Of a stretch of DNA of 64,000 nucleotides, positions 52,189-61,800 are shown in pieces; position 1 is the first letter of the stretch, and each line of letters opens with the position of its first letter. Location of the stretch: positions 18,025,371 through 18,089,370 of the forward strand of contig CM041298.1 of NCBI GenBank assembly GCA_023052935.1, given 5' to 3'. The notes beneath the pieces were generated by a model. The model worked only from the letters and a program-made list of their open reading frames with translations. It searched no databases and was not told the DNA's origin. The translations under genes were made by a program, and so were the position numbers. This DNA is from Piezodorus guildinii (lineage: Eukaryota; Arthropoda; Insecta; Hemiptera; Pentatomidae).

Positions 52189-52494
52189 TATATATAGGGG
52201 AGCCCGTGGCTGAGTGGCTAGCGCGCTAGTCTCTCATGCTACAGGTTCTGAGTTCGAATTCCAGTCCCGGCGGGGCTTTTCTAGGGATGTAAAAAGATGT
52301 GGATTCACTCACAACCTCTCCCCCGGGTATGTGAGACCCGTCAGCCAAAGGGTGGCCACTCACAAAATTAGTCGTAGGGAGTGATGACCCTACACTAAAA
52401 ATTTCATCGTGAAGCGTGAGTGTAAACTCGTAGGAATTCACACCGCGAGGCCCTGGGCCTACACGGCCTGTCACGCCACTGGAAGAAGAAGAAG
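52189..52494 (+). mobile_element. tRNA-derived SINE, family U, perfect 12-bp target duplication
   Basis: AAATATTTTATT at 52177-52188 and 52495-52506 flanks a 306-bp element. The head is a clear tRNA relic: box A TGGCTGAGTGG (52207-52217) and box B AGTTCGAATTCC (52251-52262), 33 bases apart. A G+C-rich body (CCCCGGGTATGTGAGACCCG) and a (GAA)n tail follow. The tail unit equals that of the RTE-like fragment at 45.2 kb, a hint about which LINE mobilises it. An 82-codon antisense frame is incidental. Confidence 0.88.
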
Positions 52495-52592
52495 AAATAT
52501 TTTATTAATGAAATGAAAATAAATTTTTATTCTGTTGCATCAAGTATCTTAAATTTTGTTAAAATTTAATTTCTAGCTATAAAATGTTTATA

Positions 52593-53369
52593 TTGGGTTG
52601 TGTCACATGAAATGTCCGTTTTCAAGGTAAAGGATTTTTATTGAAAATACGATATGAAAACAAGATAATTTTATTCGAAGTATTTACCTTTTTTTTCTAC
52701 ACATTTTTCCCAACGTGACACCAACTTTTTTTTATCCCTGAACTGAAAAACTCTGAGCTTTGAAGTGAAACAAAATCTGAAAACGCGCTTTTCACTTGAT
52801 CATCATTTTCAAAACGTTTTCCTTTGACGAAGTTGTTTAAATTCCTGAACAGGTGGTAATCTATTGGAGACAAGCCGGGAGAATACACTTTAAATGTCTG
52901 GAAACGGTAGATGCTCTTACATTTAGTTGTGCTGAGAGCCCTTTAACTGTTTGATAGGGGTTTCCTTCTACTGTATGTTTGAGGACATCGTTGTCTATTA
53001 CGGACGGAGGTCTTCCTTGGGGCAAGTTTTCCAAGTTATCCCTAGCTGAAAACTTAGCAAAGAAACGGCGAATGGTCCGTTCATTAACACTCCCTTCTCC
53101 AAACGCCTTGCAAATATTTCTAGCGGCCTCAGCTGCTGAATGGCCTAGTTTAAACTCGTACAAAAATATTACTCGAAAATCGCGTGTTTCCATGTTCATA
53201 TTTGGAGGTATACTAAAAAGTGGGTAATTGATTTGGAAGCTAATGTTTATAATACAAAGATAGAGGATTAGTAACTGTTTACTTTAAATATGTAAACATT
53301 CGGAAGAAAACAAAATCCTTTATGTATTTCAGAAACTATAAAACGGACATTTCATGTGAAACAACCCAA
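52593..53369 (-). pseudogene. Internally deleted mariner (copy M5)
   Basis: 777 bp flanked by TA (52591-52592, 53370-53371) with ends TTGGGTTGTGTCACATGAAA and ...TGTGAAACAACCCAA. The minus strand keeps the best DNA-binding half in the window: MNMETRDFRVIFLYEFKLGH, GSVNERTIRRFFAKFSARDN, VIDNDVLKHTVEGNPYQTVK. A larger deletion then joins RHLKC directly to the SPGLSPIDYHLFRNLNNF region. Catalytic residues are lost. Confidence 0.88.
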
Positions 53370-53749
53370 TATTATACACATCATTTGATGAATAAAAAAT
53401 TGGATTGCATACTTTGAATTTATAAACATAAATGTAGTATTGCTACCTTAAATGAATATAAACAAATAAAATCATTTAATAAAACAGTGAAAAATTAAGA
53501 TAAAAATTTAATGAGGAATATTTTTAAAAAACTGGTGCGATGCAACACATAATTTTTACTTAACTCAGTTGTTAAAATCAAATTAAATTCAAAAAGAATT
53601 TTTATATACAGTGAGAGATGAAACACGGTTAAAAAATTAATTACATTGAGTTGCGATAGATTTAATATTCTAATGTTGTTAATGTTAATATAATGTTCTA
53701 TTAAATAATTTATTAATATATTTATGTTCTATTAAATAAATATTTATTT

Positions 53750-54085
53750 GAAGGATGAACAACGGCTTAAGGTTTTCGATAATAAGGTACTGCGTAAAAT
53801 ATTTGGTCCGAAGAGAGATGAGACCACTGGGGACTTTAGAAGGTTGCACAATGCGGAATGCGGAGCTTGTACCCTGTGACTATAATTGAGTAGATAGCAT
53901 CGCGGAGATTCAAAGCGGCGAGTAAAGTTGTTGGGCTCGGTGAGGATCAGATTCCGAGAAAGTTGGTATTCGCTGATCCGACTGGTAGGCGTCCGAAACG
54001 TCGATGGGAGGATTGCGTTAAGGCTGTGCAGGTGGAGTTTGGTGGTATCGGTATCGAATCTTCGGGTTCGGTAAGCCTATTATTA
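53750..54085 (+). pseudogene. RTE-type LINE fragment (family F copy 2)
   Basis: Encodes EQRLKVFDNKVLRKIFGPKR, then a shifted RIPRKLVFADPTGRRPK, ending TCGGTAAGCCTATTATTATT. Frameshifts and an internal deletion are present. Confidence 0.82.
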
Positions 54086-54369
54086 TTAAATAATTTATAA
54101 TATTATCTAAATCAGTTAGTTTTTCCTGTTTTTTAATACTCTGCAAAAACCTTTACAATGTTGTGTTAAAGTTAATACTTAAAATCTTTCGCTTTCCAAT
54201 GGTTTATTATATATCCATCTTCAAAGACACAAAGTTCGCATACAAAATATTGTTGCTCTTTTCTTTCGACAGATATCGAATTTGTGTAACTTTTAAGATT
54301 ACCCGTTTTTAATCAACGCAAACAAGTTGATATGGTTATTTTTTCTAAATAACAAAATTAAAGGTACTT

Positions 54370-54508
54370 CAGTCCCGAGACGAGTCCAACATAGTTTTTG
54401 GAGAGCATGGGTAGTAAGTATCCCTACATGTGAATCATGACAGTATATCTTGTATCTCATTTACTAAGTGTATATCATTATACAATTGTAAATACCAATA
54501 AACAATAA
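54370..54508 (+). mobile_element. Family B 3' end, 139 bp, 10-bp target duplication
   Basis: AAAGGTACTT at 54360-54369 and 54509-54518. The insert has family B 3' UTR sequence (CATGTGAATCATGACAGTAT, ACAATTGTAAATACCAATAA), closest to the copy at 15.5-16.5 kb. Confidence 0.82.
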
Positions 54509-54633
54509 AAAGGTACTTTAAAGGAAGAAATTTAAAAATATCAGTGATTTTACCCTTATAATCTGTTTCAATCAGAACATAACCTATACCATATTAAAAC
54601 CTATTAAATTTTACATCGATGCAGCTAGTTTAA

Positions 54634-55189
54634 CACGTTCGTACCAGGGCCTACATCAGCGTTTTTTCCGCCTGGGAATGTGTTAGCTGCTTACATTTCG
54701 TGGGGCGAGGAAGTACTCTTGCAAGTTCCGACGTGTTAAATGGAAGATCACAACAGTTCGAGGTTACTAACGCACTAAATGGGAGATTGTAACAGTTTTG
54801 ACATACACATATGCTTGAGTAGTAATTATGGAAAGTATTAAGAAAATATTCTTATATTATTATTTATTACTAAAAATTATTCTTATATTATTATTATTAT
54901 TATATTATATTCTTACATAATATAATGGGAATAAAATATGAAAAGAAATCACGCACAGCTAATTGAAACTCTTAAAGAAAAGTAATCAAGTGAAATTAAC
55001 CAATAAGAGTCCTTTAAGGGGGGATGTTGGAAGTTATAAAATATTTAATAAATAAACCCTTATACTTGTTAATTCCTACAACATATCATGTTGAGGAAAA
55101 TAAAATAAACCTATTTTTCAAAAACAAGTGACTCTTCTGTGATGCACGTCGCCCCACCGGATAATAGAGGTGACCCCGGCGTGAACGTG
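54634..55189. mobile_element. TTAA-flanked piggyBac-like non-autonomous element
   Basis: 556 bp between TTAA tetranucleotides (54630-54633 and 55190-55193). The ends are inverted: CACGTTCGTACCAGGG at the left and CCCCGGCGTGAACGTG at the right, 12 of 16 matching. Excision would restore AGTTTAATCAAAATC, the family C sequence. A TTAA target is characteristic of piggyBac. There is no transposase frame. Near the left end a roughly 40-bp unit is repeated imperfectly (GTGTTAAATGGAAGATCACA / GCACTAAATGGGAGATTGTA). Confidence 0.82.
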
Positions 55190-55289
55190 TTAATCAAAAT
55201 CAACCATAATGAACGGTATAATGTTGCTTTTCTGGTTCGGCATCTTGATGAAAAAGTTACTGTAACATCTCAGGCTAATAGTCGTCTTT

Positions 55290-56225
55290 TTTTTTTTTTT
55301 TTTTTAATCATTTATTGAAATTTACAACTGTATTAGTTAATACACCAAGTAAATTAGCTAACAGAAATACATGAAAAAGACATGCAGAGTAAATGTCCAT
55401 TGGCACTACTCACTGGGTAATCTAAACTAGAAGGTCTCGAGGCCATCTCCTTTTCAGACACCTCGGAGGATTGTCAGGAATGGAAGAGGAAGCAAGGATT
55501 GAAACTAGTGGGTTAGCATGGGAGTGGAGCTCTTCATGGAAGGATTGATACCTGGTCCGGGCCAAATCAGCAACATATGGGATATTAAGGTCTTTATGTA
55601 TGAGTTTATTCGTGACAAAGTAAGGAGTGTTGAGGATTTTCCGAATGATTTTGGATTGTAAGGATTGAATACGGGAAGAATTTGATAGTTTAGTAGAACT
55701 CCAGAGCTCAACTCCGTAAGCCCAGATAGACCTTATGATGGTGATATAGATGAGCCTTTTGTAGATAACTGGAAGTTTAGAGCGTCTGTCCAGTAAGTGT
55801 TGAAGTAAGCGAAAGCAACGGGCAGTTCCTTGTCGTTTCAGTCTTGTGTGCGGACTCCATGTTAAACGTTTGCCAAGTAAGAGTCCTAGATAGCGAATCT
55901 GTTCAACCGGGACAAGCGGAATATTATTGAAGGACACTGTAGGGCAGGATGTCATAGGCTTACGACGAAGGGTAAAGGTAATTTGGTGGGATTTGTTGGA
56001 ATTGATTTTGATTGTCCAATTCTGACACCATACCTCAAGGATGTGGGATTGAAGAGATTGAGAGGCAATAGTTGGATCGTTATTGACTGATAATACACAA
56101 GTGTCATCAGCATAGGTAGAAAGGAAAGTGACAGGATGGGTTGGGACATCAGCTGTATAGACTGTATATAGAATGGGTCTTAGGATGCTGCCTCGAGGAA
56201 CACCAGCAGACTGAGAAAAGGAAAA
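55290..56225 (-). mobile_element. Jockey-type LINE (family B), best-preserved copy
   Basis: A 5'-truncated copy on the minus strand with a poly(T)-strand tail at 55284-55305. It split the family C text CTAATAGTCGTC / GGCGTATTAAATATG; the host bases at the two sides look like a diverged 8-bp duplication. Its coding sequence is uninterrupted (see next entry). Confidence 0.82.
55422..56221 (-). pseudogene. Truncated reverse transcriptase of family B, open frame across YADD
   Basis: From 56221 down to the stop at 55422 a single frame of about 266 codons is open, although it has no start codon at its head. It begins FSQSAGVPRGSILRPILYTV (motif B), includes TFLSTYADDTCVLSVNNDPT (motif C, catalytic YADD near 56110), then VEQIRYLGLLLGKRLTWSPH, IIRSIWAYGVELWSSTKLSN and the C-terminus RRWPRDLLV. 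Fingers, motif A and the whole endonuclease are missing, so this is an inert 3' copy. The lack of stops suggests recent insertion. Confidence 0.82.
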
Positions 56226-56395
56226 GGCGTATTAAATATGAAATTTCAGTAACGGGCTAAACTAAAAACACACACACTCTGAATTTTTGTGAGACTTGGT
56301 CATTTGGACTCAGGGATCCTAAATATGTATTTCCGTTAAAAATTGGAATTCGAAAATTTCCACGATCGAAATATTTTCTTACTAATATTATATTT

Positions 56396-56747
56396 ACCAT
56401 AAATATTGAAATGATATATGAAATAAAAAATTTAACAAAGGTTAATATTGAAATAATAAGCCAAAATTATTTATATAATATTATATAAATATTATATATA
56501 TATTATATATATATATTTTAGACAAGTGATATTTGAGTTTATCAATGTTTAAAAAAGTACGTTTGCCGCTGTCATTTTCAGACACCTTGAAGTGTTAATC
56601 GTTTAAGTTTCTGGTAAGTTTAGTGTTGATCTTCTATCAAGGAGTTGACTACAATAGATGTCCTCTATTGTTCCGCCTTACTTAGACATGTGTTCTTAGG
56701 TCTTTGTTCTATTAAAGGTTAATCCTATGAATAAAAAATTAAAATAT
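56396..56747. other. AT-rich stretch
   Basis: Includes a TA-rich run (56470-56518). No gene recognised. Confidence 0.5.
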
Positions 56748-56817
56748 CTCCCTGACTGGGAAAATCAATAGATTATGGACAGATATCTGTAATCCACTGC
56801 TTTTCATAGTCAGGGAG
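56748..56817. repeat. 70-bp near-perfect palindrome (MITE-like)
   Basis: CTCCCTGACTGGGAAAATCA at the left pairs with GCTTTTCATAGTCAGGGAG at the right around a central CAGATATCTG. The bases outside are TA on the left and TA after one base on the right, compatible with a TA-target element. Half-copies of the same end occur near 59983 and 62910. Confidence 0.7.
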
Positions 56818-57179
56818 TAATAGAGTTTGCGTACGTGGGCGTATTGATAGTGTATAGAGGGTAGAGAAAGAAATAATCTACTAGCTAAATATATTTTATC
56901 ATTTAATCATAGGAGCATAGATAAATTTTTTTTTTCAAACTATATATAGCTCTTAAAAGGAAGGTCCTAACGACAAATGTTACATGATAAAGAAATATTC
57001 TTCTTTAAACATTTAACATTAAAACGAACGAGAAGTAGAGAAAAATATGAAAAACCCAAATGTGCTCTAGAGGCAGAGAGATAATGTGAGCATTGTCTTA
57101 ATTATCAATGTGTTTAGAAAAAAAGGGTTTGTTTTTGTTTTTTTAGAATGGTATAACCTGAATGTTAAATATATATGAG

Positions 57180-57310
57180 TTTATATATATGAGTTATATA
57201 AAGTTATAGAGTCATATAAATATATATGAGTTATATAAAGTTATAGAGTCATATAAATATATATGAGTTATATAAAGTTATAGAGTCATATAAATATATA
57301 TGAGTTATAA
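57180..57310. repeat. 37-bp tandem repeat, about 3.3 units
   Basis: GAGTTATATAAAGTTATAGA recurs at 57191, 57228 and 57265 with exact 37-bp spacing, and a partial unit begins at 57302. Units are essentially identical. Confidence 0.92.
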
Positions 57311-57344
57311 TAATAAATTTAAGACGCAGTTTCCTAGATAATGA

Positions 57345-58315
57345 TTCTCCAATATGGTCTGCAATAAAAGCGTTAGACATTGGATACACGGCTCTAAACC
57401 TCAATTCAGAAGAGCATAAAGATTAAAGATGGACCTACCGAAGAAACTCTAATTGAAAATTGAAAAAATAAGTCACTACATGGTCGATTTCACAACTCTA
57501 TGTCCCAATCAGGAGTAAATTGGGAAGCTTCTACCTTCTGGCTTAAAAAAGGTTCACTTGTTTCCCGAAACAAAAGGATTTATTTTGGCCATACAAGATC
57601 AAGTGATTTCAACCAATGCGTATAGGAAATACATTTGTGGAGAGAATATAAGTGAACGAAGTCGTCTTTGTAAAACGGCTATAGAGTCTATCCAACATGT
57701 ATCATCTGGGTGTCAGGCATTGGCAGGGAGAGAATACCTTATGAGGCATAATAACTAGGCAAAATTATTCTCCAATCGCTGGCATTATCGTACCAAATGA
57801 TAGCAGGCGAGGTTCCTTATTACCGATACGAACCAAAACAGGTACTCTCAGGTGAAAAAAAAAACAATATACTGGGATCGTTCCATTATTACCGATCACG
57901 TGATATTAAACAATAAGCCGGACATAGTGGTTATGGATCTAAATGTAAAATGCGGCTATGTTATTGATATTGCTGTCCCGAATGATGACAATATCGACAA
58001 AACTATTGCTGAGAAAATACGGAAATATCAAGATTTGTGCCAGGAACTAAGTTAAGTCTATAAGCTGGAACTAATCAAGGTATATCCGATAATTATCTCA
58101 TGCAACGGTCTCATTCCAGATGACACCATTTTAGCATCTAAAAACTTAAAACTGCCCGAAAAGGTTCTGGAAGAAGGACAGAAAGCAGTTCTCCTCGGTA
58201 CAGCCAGTATCATCAGAAAATTTTTAAATATAGTGTAGTATTTTTTGCCTAGCCCTTGACTTTGGTCCGGGTAGGTAAATATAAATATTTCTGGTAAAAC
58301 CAAGAAAATGTGCAA
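57345..58315 (+). pseudogene. R4/R2-like LINE C-terminus (zinc finger and REL endonuclease)
   Basis: Frame text: LHGRFHNSMSQSGVNWEAST, KGSLFPETKGFILAIQDQVI, a CCHC-like finger (CKTAIESIQHVSSGCQALAG with RH after it), then IYWDRSIITDHVILNNKPDI, VVMDLNVKCGYVIDIAVPND and EKIRKYQDL, and finally LIPDDTILASKNLKLPEKVL and GTASIIRKFLNIV. The KPD...D-I-A-V-P core followed by K..KY is the restriction-like endonuclease of R2/R4-type LINEs, and the Cys/His finger directly before it is standard. At least three frameshifts and stops (57757, 58053). A different family from the 35.5-36.3 kb remnant. Confidence 0.72.
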
Positions 58316-58317
58316 TA

Positions 58318-58768
58318 ATAATAATAATAGGCTTACTGAACTCGAAGGTTCGATGCCGATACCGCCAAATTCTGTCTACACAGACTCGTCCAATGTTAAC
58401 CGTTCAAGCCCAAGCCCCTGAGTTCAGCCTTAACGCAATCCTCCCATCGACGCTTCGGCCTACCTTTCAGGCGTCTACTAGTCGGATCAGCGAATACCAA
58501 CTTTCTCGGAATCCGCTCCTCACCGAGCCCAACAACTTCACGCGCCCATTTAAGTCTCCGCGATGCTATCAACTCAATTATATTTACTGGATAAAAGTTC
58601 CGCAATTCCGCGTTGTGCAACCTTCAAAACTCCCCAGTGGCCTCATCTCTCTTCGGACCAAATATTTTACACAGTACCTTATTTTCGAAAACCTTAAGCC
58701 TTTGTTCATTGTTCAAAGTAAGTGGCCACGTTTCACATCCGTAAAGAACCGTCGGAAGAGAGTTTAAG
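58318..58768 (-). pseudogene. RTE-type LINE 3' fragment (family F copy 4)
   Basis: Minus strand from VLRTVLYGCETW-like codons at the right through IFGPKRDEATGE and 58620-58396 (MHNAELRNFYPVNIIELIAS, RIPRKLVFADPTSRRLKGRP) to a (TTA)n tail at the left. It abuts the R4-like 3' end tail to tail. Truncated at 58755 after CCGTCGGAAG. Confidence 0.85.
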
Positions 58769-58867
58769 TGTATACACACGTAAAACAAGAAATATAAGAA
58801 CTCAATTTGGCACGGTTCACTGTCTGCTAGAATACTCTCCTGTTAATTACTGAAAAATTCCCTCTCC

Positions 58868-59155
58868 CCTTTTTCGAAATTTGAGGGCTTACGTTTCAAG
58901 ATGTGTAGAATCTGAATAACGAATAAAAAAAATCCGCTTGTCTTAAATAATAAATAAATAAATACCAGAAATTTGTTAAGAACTAGCAGAGATATAGCAT
59001 TTTGAAATCAGCATTAGTGATATGTTATTATCCTTTGAATTATTGCTTTTTATATTACTTAATCGTTTATCAACAGCTATATAAACAGTTATACCCTGAT
59101 ATTGTTATGTGGAAATAATATACCATTGTGTAATAATTTGCAGAGTTTTGTTCTC
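58868..59155 (+). repeat. Family E repeat, copy 2
   Basis: GAGGGCTTACGTTTCAAGAT to TGTGTAATAATTTGCAGAG, collinear with 15.08-15.38 kb. The following stretch to 59400 shares GGATCATCGTTGCATGTTCT with 42.8 kb. Confidence 0.7.
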
Positions 59156-59498
59156 TATCTACAATGGGCGTATTTGTAAGAAAAATTACAATTTTTTTAT
59201 TTTCTTTTTAATAATTATTTGCAGCTTTTTTTTGTCTCTAAAACTATAATAAATTTCTTTTTTATCTTAAAAAATAACTGATTTATTGAATTAAATCAAT
59301 TAATCTTATTTTTAAAATAATCAGCTGATATCAATGTCTAATTTTTAGGATCATCGTTGCATGTTCTAGTATTTTTGTGGCGAATTTGGTCCAGTAGTCT
59401 CGAAGAAATGCAGCGGACGGCGGACAAACGGTTTTTTTTTCTTCGGTTGATTACAAACGTCATTGCTGATAATAATAAAATGATTTTGTTCATGATAC

Positions 59499-59652
59499 TG
59501 CGGCTAATCGGACGATGCTACAGTGGAAGTCCTAAATTTTGCCTACCCAGGTTTAAATTAGGGTATGGATCTTTGAGTACCTGACATGACATCTCATAGA
59601 CTAAGGACCATTATTTTACTACCCCTCTGAAGAATAGTAAAGATAATTTTTT
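59499..59652 (-). mobile_element. SINE family S, 3' fragment, copy 6
   Basis: GGCTAATCGGACGATGCTAC, GTCCTAAATTTTGCCTACCC and GAGTACCTGACATGACATCT match the 3' half of family S. The tRNA head is missing. Confidence 0.7.
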
Positions 59653-60029
59653 TTACTGTGATTAAATTGAAAAAAAAAAATCTAGTTTTCTGGTAGAGCT
59701 CTTTCTGAATACACAAAGAGTAGACTTTGACATTGAGTATTGTGCAGATTAATCTTTTCCCAACTCTGTGGGAGGTCTCCTTCTGAATTGGCCCCAATCT
59801 TGACAATAGCTAAAAGGTGTTTTTGATTTCCCACTGAAGTGAAAAGAAGCCGTTTTATACTGACAGCTCATTCAGTACCTCTTGCCTTCATTACTTAGCC
59901 ATCCAATGTAGCTTATCTTCTTATTAACCGTTTATCGACCTCAAAGGACAACTATAATTATTTAAAAAAATTGGTTCTAGTTTATCTCCCCGACTGGAAA
60001 AAAAACAAACCCAAAAAAAAACAATAGAT

Positions 60030-61050
60030 TATGGAAATGTCAATCTATTATGGTGAGAGTAGCCATCTCCAACACTAAATGCCTAATTAGGATCCAATCC
60101 AACCTGTCAGGTTCCATACAAACATGGAATGGACTGAAGCAGGGAGACGCCCTGGCATGCCTACTATTCAACATAGCTCTGGAGAAAGTGATAAGGGATT
60201 CTCAAATACAAACAGGCGGACATATCTTTAATAAAAGTGTTCAGCTACTTGCTTGTGCAGATGACATAGATATAGTCAGTAGATCAGAATCGGGCATAAG
60301 AGAGGATTTTAAAGCTTTAGAGCAATCTGCTAAGACAATAGGACTTGTCATAAATGAATCCAAGACCAAGTATATGGTTGCAGGGGCTAAGGTACGAGAA
60401 CCATGTATTGAGATACAAGGATACAAATTTGAAACAGTTCAGGGATTTGTATACCTCGGGTCGTTTGTAGATGCCGAAAATAATTCATCCAAAGAAATAG
60501 AGAAGAGAATTTTAGCTGCTACGAGGGGTTATTATGGTCTAATAAGAATATTTAAAACTAAAGAAATTAATAAGGAAACGAAGGCCGCGCTTTACAAAAC
60601 CCTGATTAGGCCCATACTGACTTATGGCTGTGAATCCTGGGTGTTAGGGAAAACAGATGAACAAAAGATTGCTGTTTTCGAGCGAAGAATACTGAGAAGG
60701 AATTATAGGCCTATATGGGAAAATGGTCTTTGGAGAATTAGACACAATTGAGAACTTTATGAAAAGTATAAGGATGTCCCAGCGGTGAGATTTATAAAGG
60801 CTTCGTTGGGCTGGCCACGTTCGAAGGATGGCAGATGATAGTATACCCAAGAGAATAATGAGCTATGGTGGTGGTGGGCAAAAGGAAGAGAGAGAGACCC
60901 CGAGTGAGATGGTTGGACCAGGTTGGAAAGGATGCAGTGCAGCTGGGGGCGTCAGGTTGGTGGACGAAGGCCAGGAATAGAGAAGAGTGGGGAAGGTTTC
61001 TTCTGGAGGCCAGGGCCCGAACTGGGCTGTAGCGCCGAGGATGTATGTAT
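60030..61050 (+). pseudogene. RTE-like LINE fragment (third RTE-type family)
   Basis: A 233-codon open stretch (60050-60751) encodes the palm and thumb of a reverse transcriptase: WNGLKQGDALACLLFNIALE (motif B), VQLLACADDIDIVSRSESGI (motif C, with CADD in place of the usual YADD), YKFETVQGFVYLGSFVDAEN, and TLIRPILTYGCESWVLGKTD. After a frameshift near 60715 comes LRWAGHVRRMADDSIPKRIM and WLDQVGKDAVQLGASGWWTK, the usual C-terminus, then a short (ATGT)n tail (61043-61056). It is 5'-truncated and lacks motif A and the endonuclease. The mutated catalytic motif and frameshift make it a pseudogene. Confidence 0.85.
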
Positions 61051-61056
61051 GTATGT

Positions 61057-61267
61057 GGGAGTTTAATGACTTTAAAGTATTAATAATTAAAACAATTTAG
61101 GTTTATAGATTTATTACAAATTTCCATTTATCTTGCCATTGGAAGAATATAACTTGTACGATACTGTACGGTGGCAACACTGATTTCTATAAGCTCTCTC
61201 ATTACAAATAACATATGTTCACTAGTTTATGGGCGTATGAAGATATAAATAATTAAAAAAATACACT
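61057..61267. other. AT-rich spacer
   Basis: Nothing recognised. Confidence 0.45.
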
Positions 61268-61376
61268 ATTTTTCCTTAAGTGAACGCCATTCCCCCTTCC
61301 TGCCCTACGCCATGTGAAGTAAAATGCGTGCTTATTAACTTCTACAGAGAACAGCAATTATCAAAAGCCTTTTTTA
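61268..61376 (-). repeat. Family D short repeat, copy 2
   Basis: CCTTAAGTGAACGCCATTCC to GCAATTATCAAAAGCC is the inverse of 21008-21110. Confidence 0.7.
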
Positions 61377-61580
61377 ACGACATGTTTTTTCCTACTTTTT
61401 TAAAAGTGTTTGTATCTTTTTTAAAACGCTGTAGCTCTATTGGTGTTACTTGAATCGGAAATTTAACGGAAATACGTTTTGTTGTATAAAATTTATCGCT
61501 AGGATCTACCGTATAGGAGCTATATGGATTTCATAAAAAAGAGGTACCTACCTACCAAATTTCGCATACATGATTTTTGT
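61377..61580. other. Unassigned
   Basis: No gene or second copy seen. Confidence 0.4.
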
Positions 61581-61594
61581 TTTATATATATATA

Positions 61595-61641
<47 letters not shown>

Positions 61642-61710
61642 TTTATTGAGATATATTACATTGTTACAAAATGAACAATAGTAATAGTGATATGAGACCA
61701 CATTCATACA

Positions 61711-61793
<83 letters not shown>

Positions 61794-61800
61794 TTATATA
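61581..61800. repeat. TA microsatellites around a possible LINE 3' end
   Basis: Two long (TA)n tracts (61584-61637, 61717-61790). Between them, TTATTTATTGAGATATATTA reads on the minus strand as a possible AATAAATAA-type LINE 3' end, which I cannot confirm. Confidence 0.75.

Larger units (their letters stand above)
53531..56395 (+). mobile_element. Family C repeat, copy 14, carrying four insertions
   Basis: Left end ACTGGTGCGATGCAACAC (53531) and right-end text CGATCGAAATATTTTCTTAC near 56365. Collinear family C blocks are separated by an RTE fragment (53750-54085), a family B 3' end (54370-54508), a TTAA-flanked element (54634-55189) and a 0.9-kb family B copy on the minus strand (55290-56225). 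Each side of each insertion matches neighbouring positions of intact copies. Confidence 0.8.

Noticed and set aside
52207..52290. Functional tRNA gene (Leu/Ser-like) at the head of family U
   Set aside because: Box A and B are good, but the head continues into a SINE body with a GAA tail and a target duplication around the whole unit.
57180..57310. 37-bp repeats as a CRISPR array
   Set aside because: The units are contiguous with no spacers and the context is eukaryotic, so it is a minisatellite.
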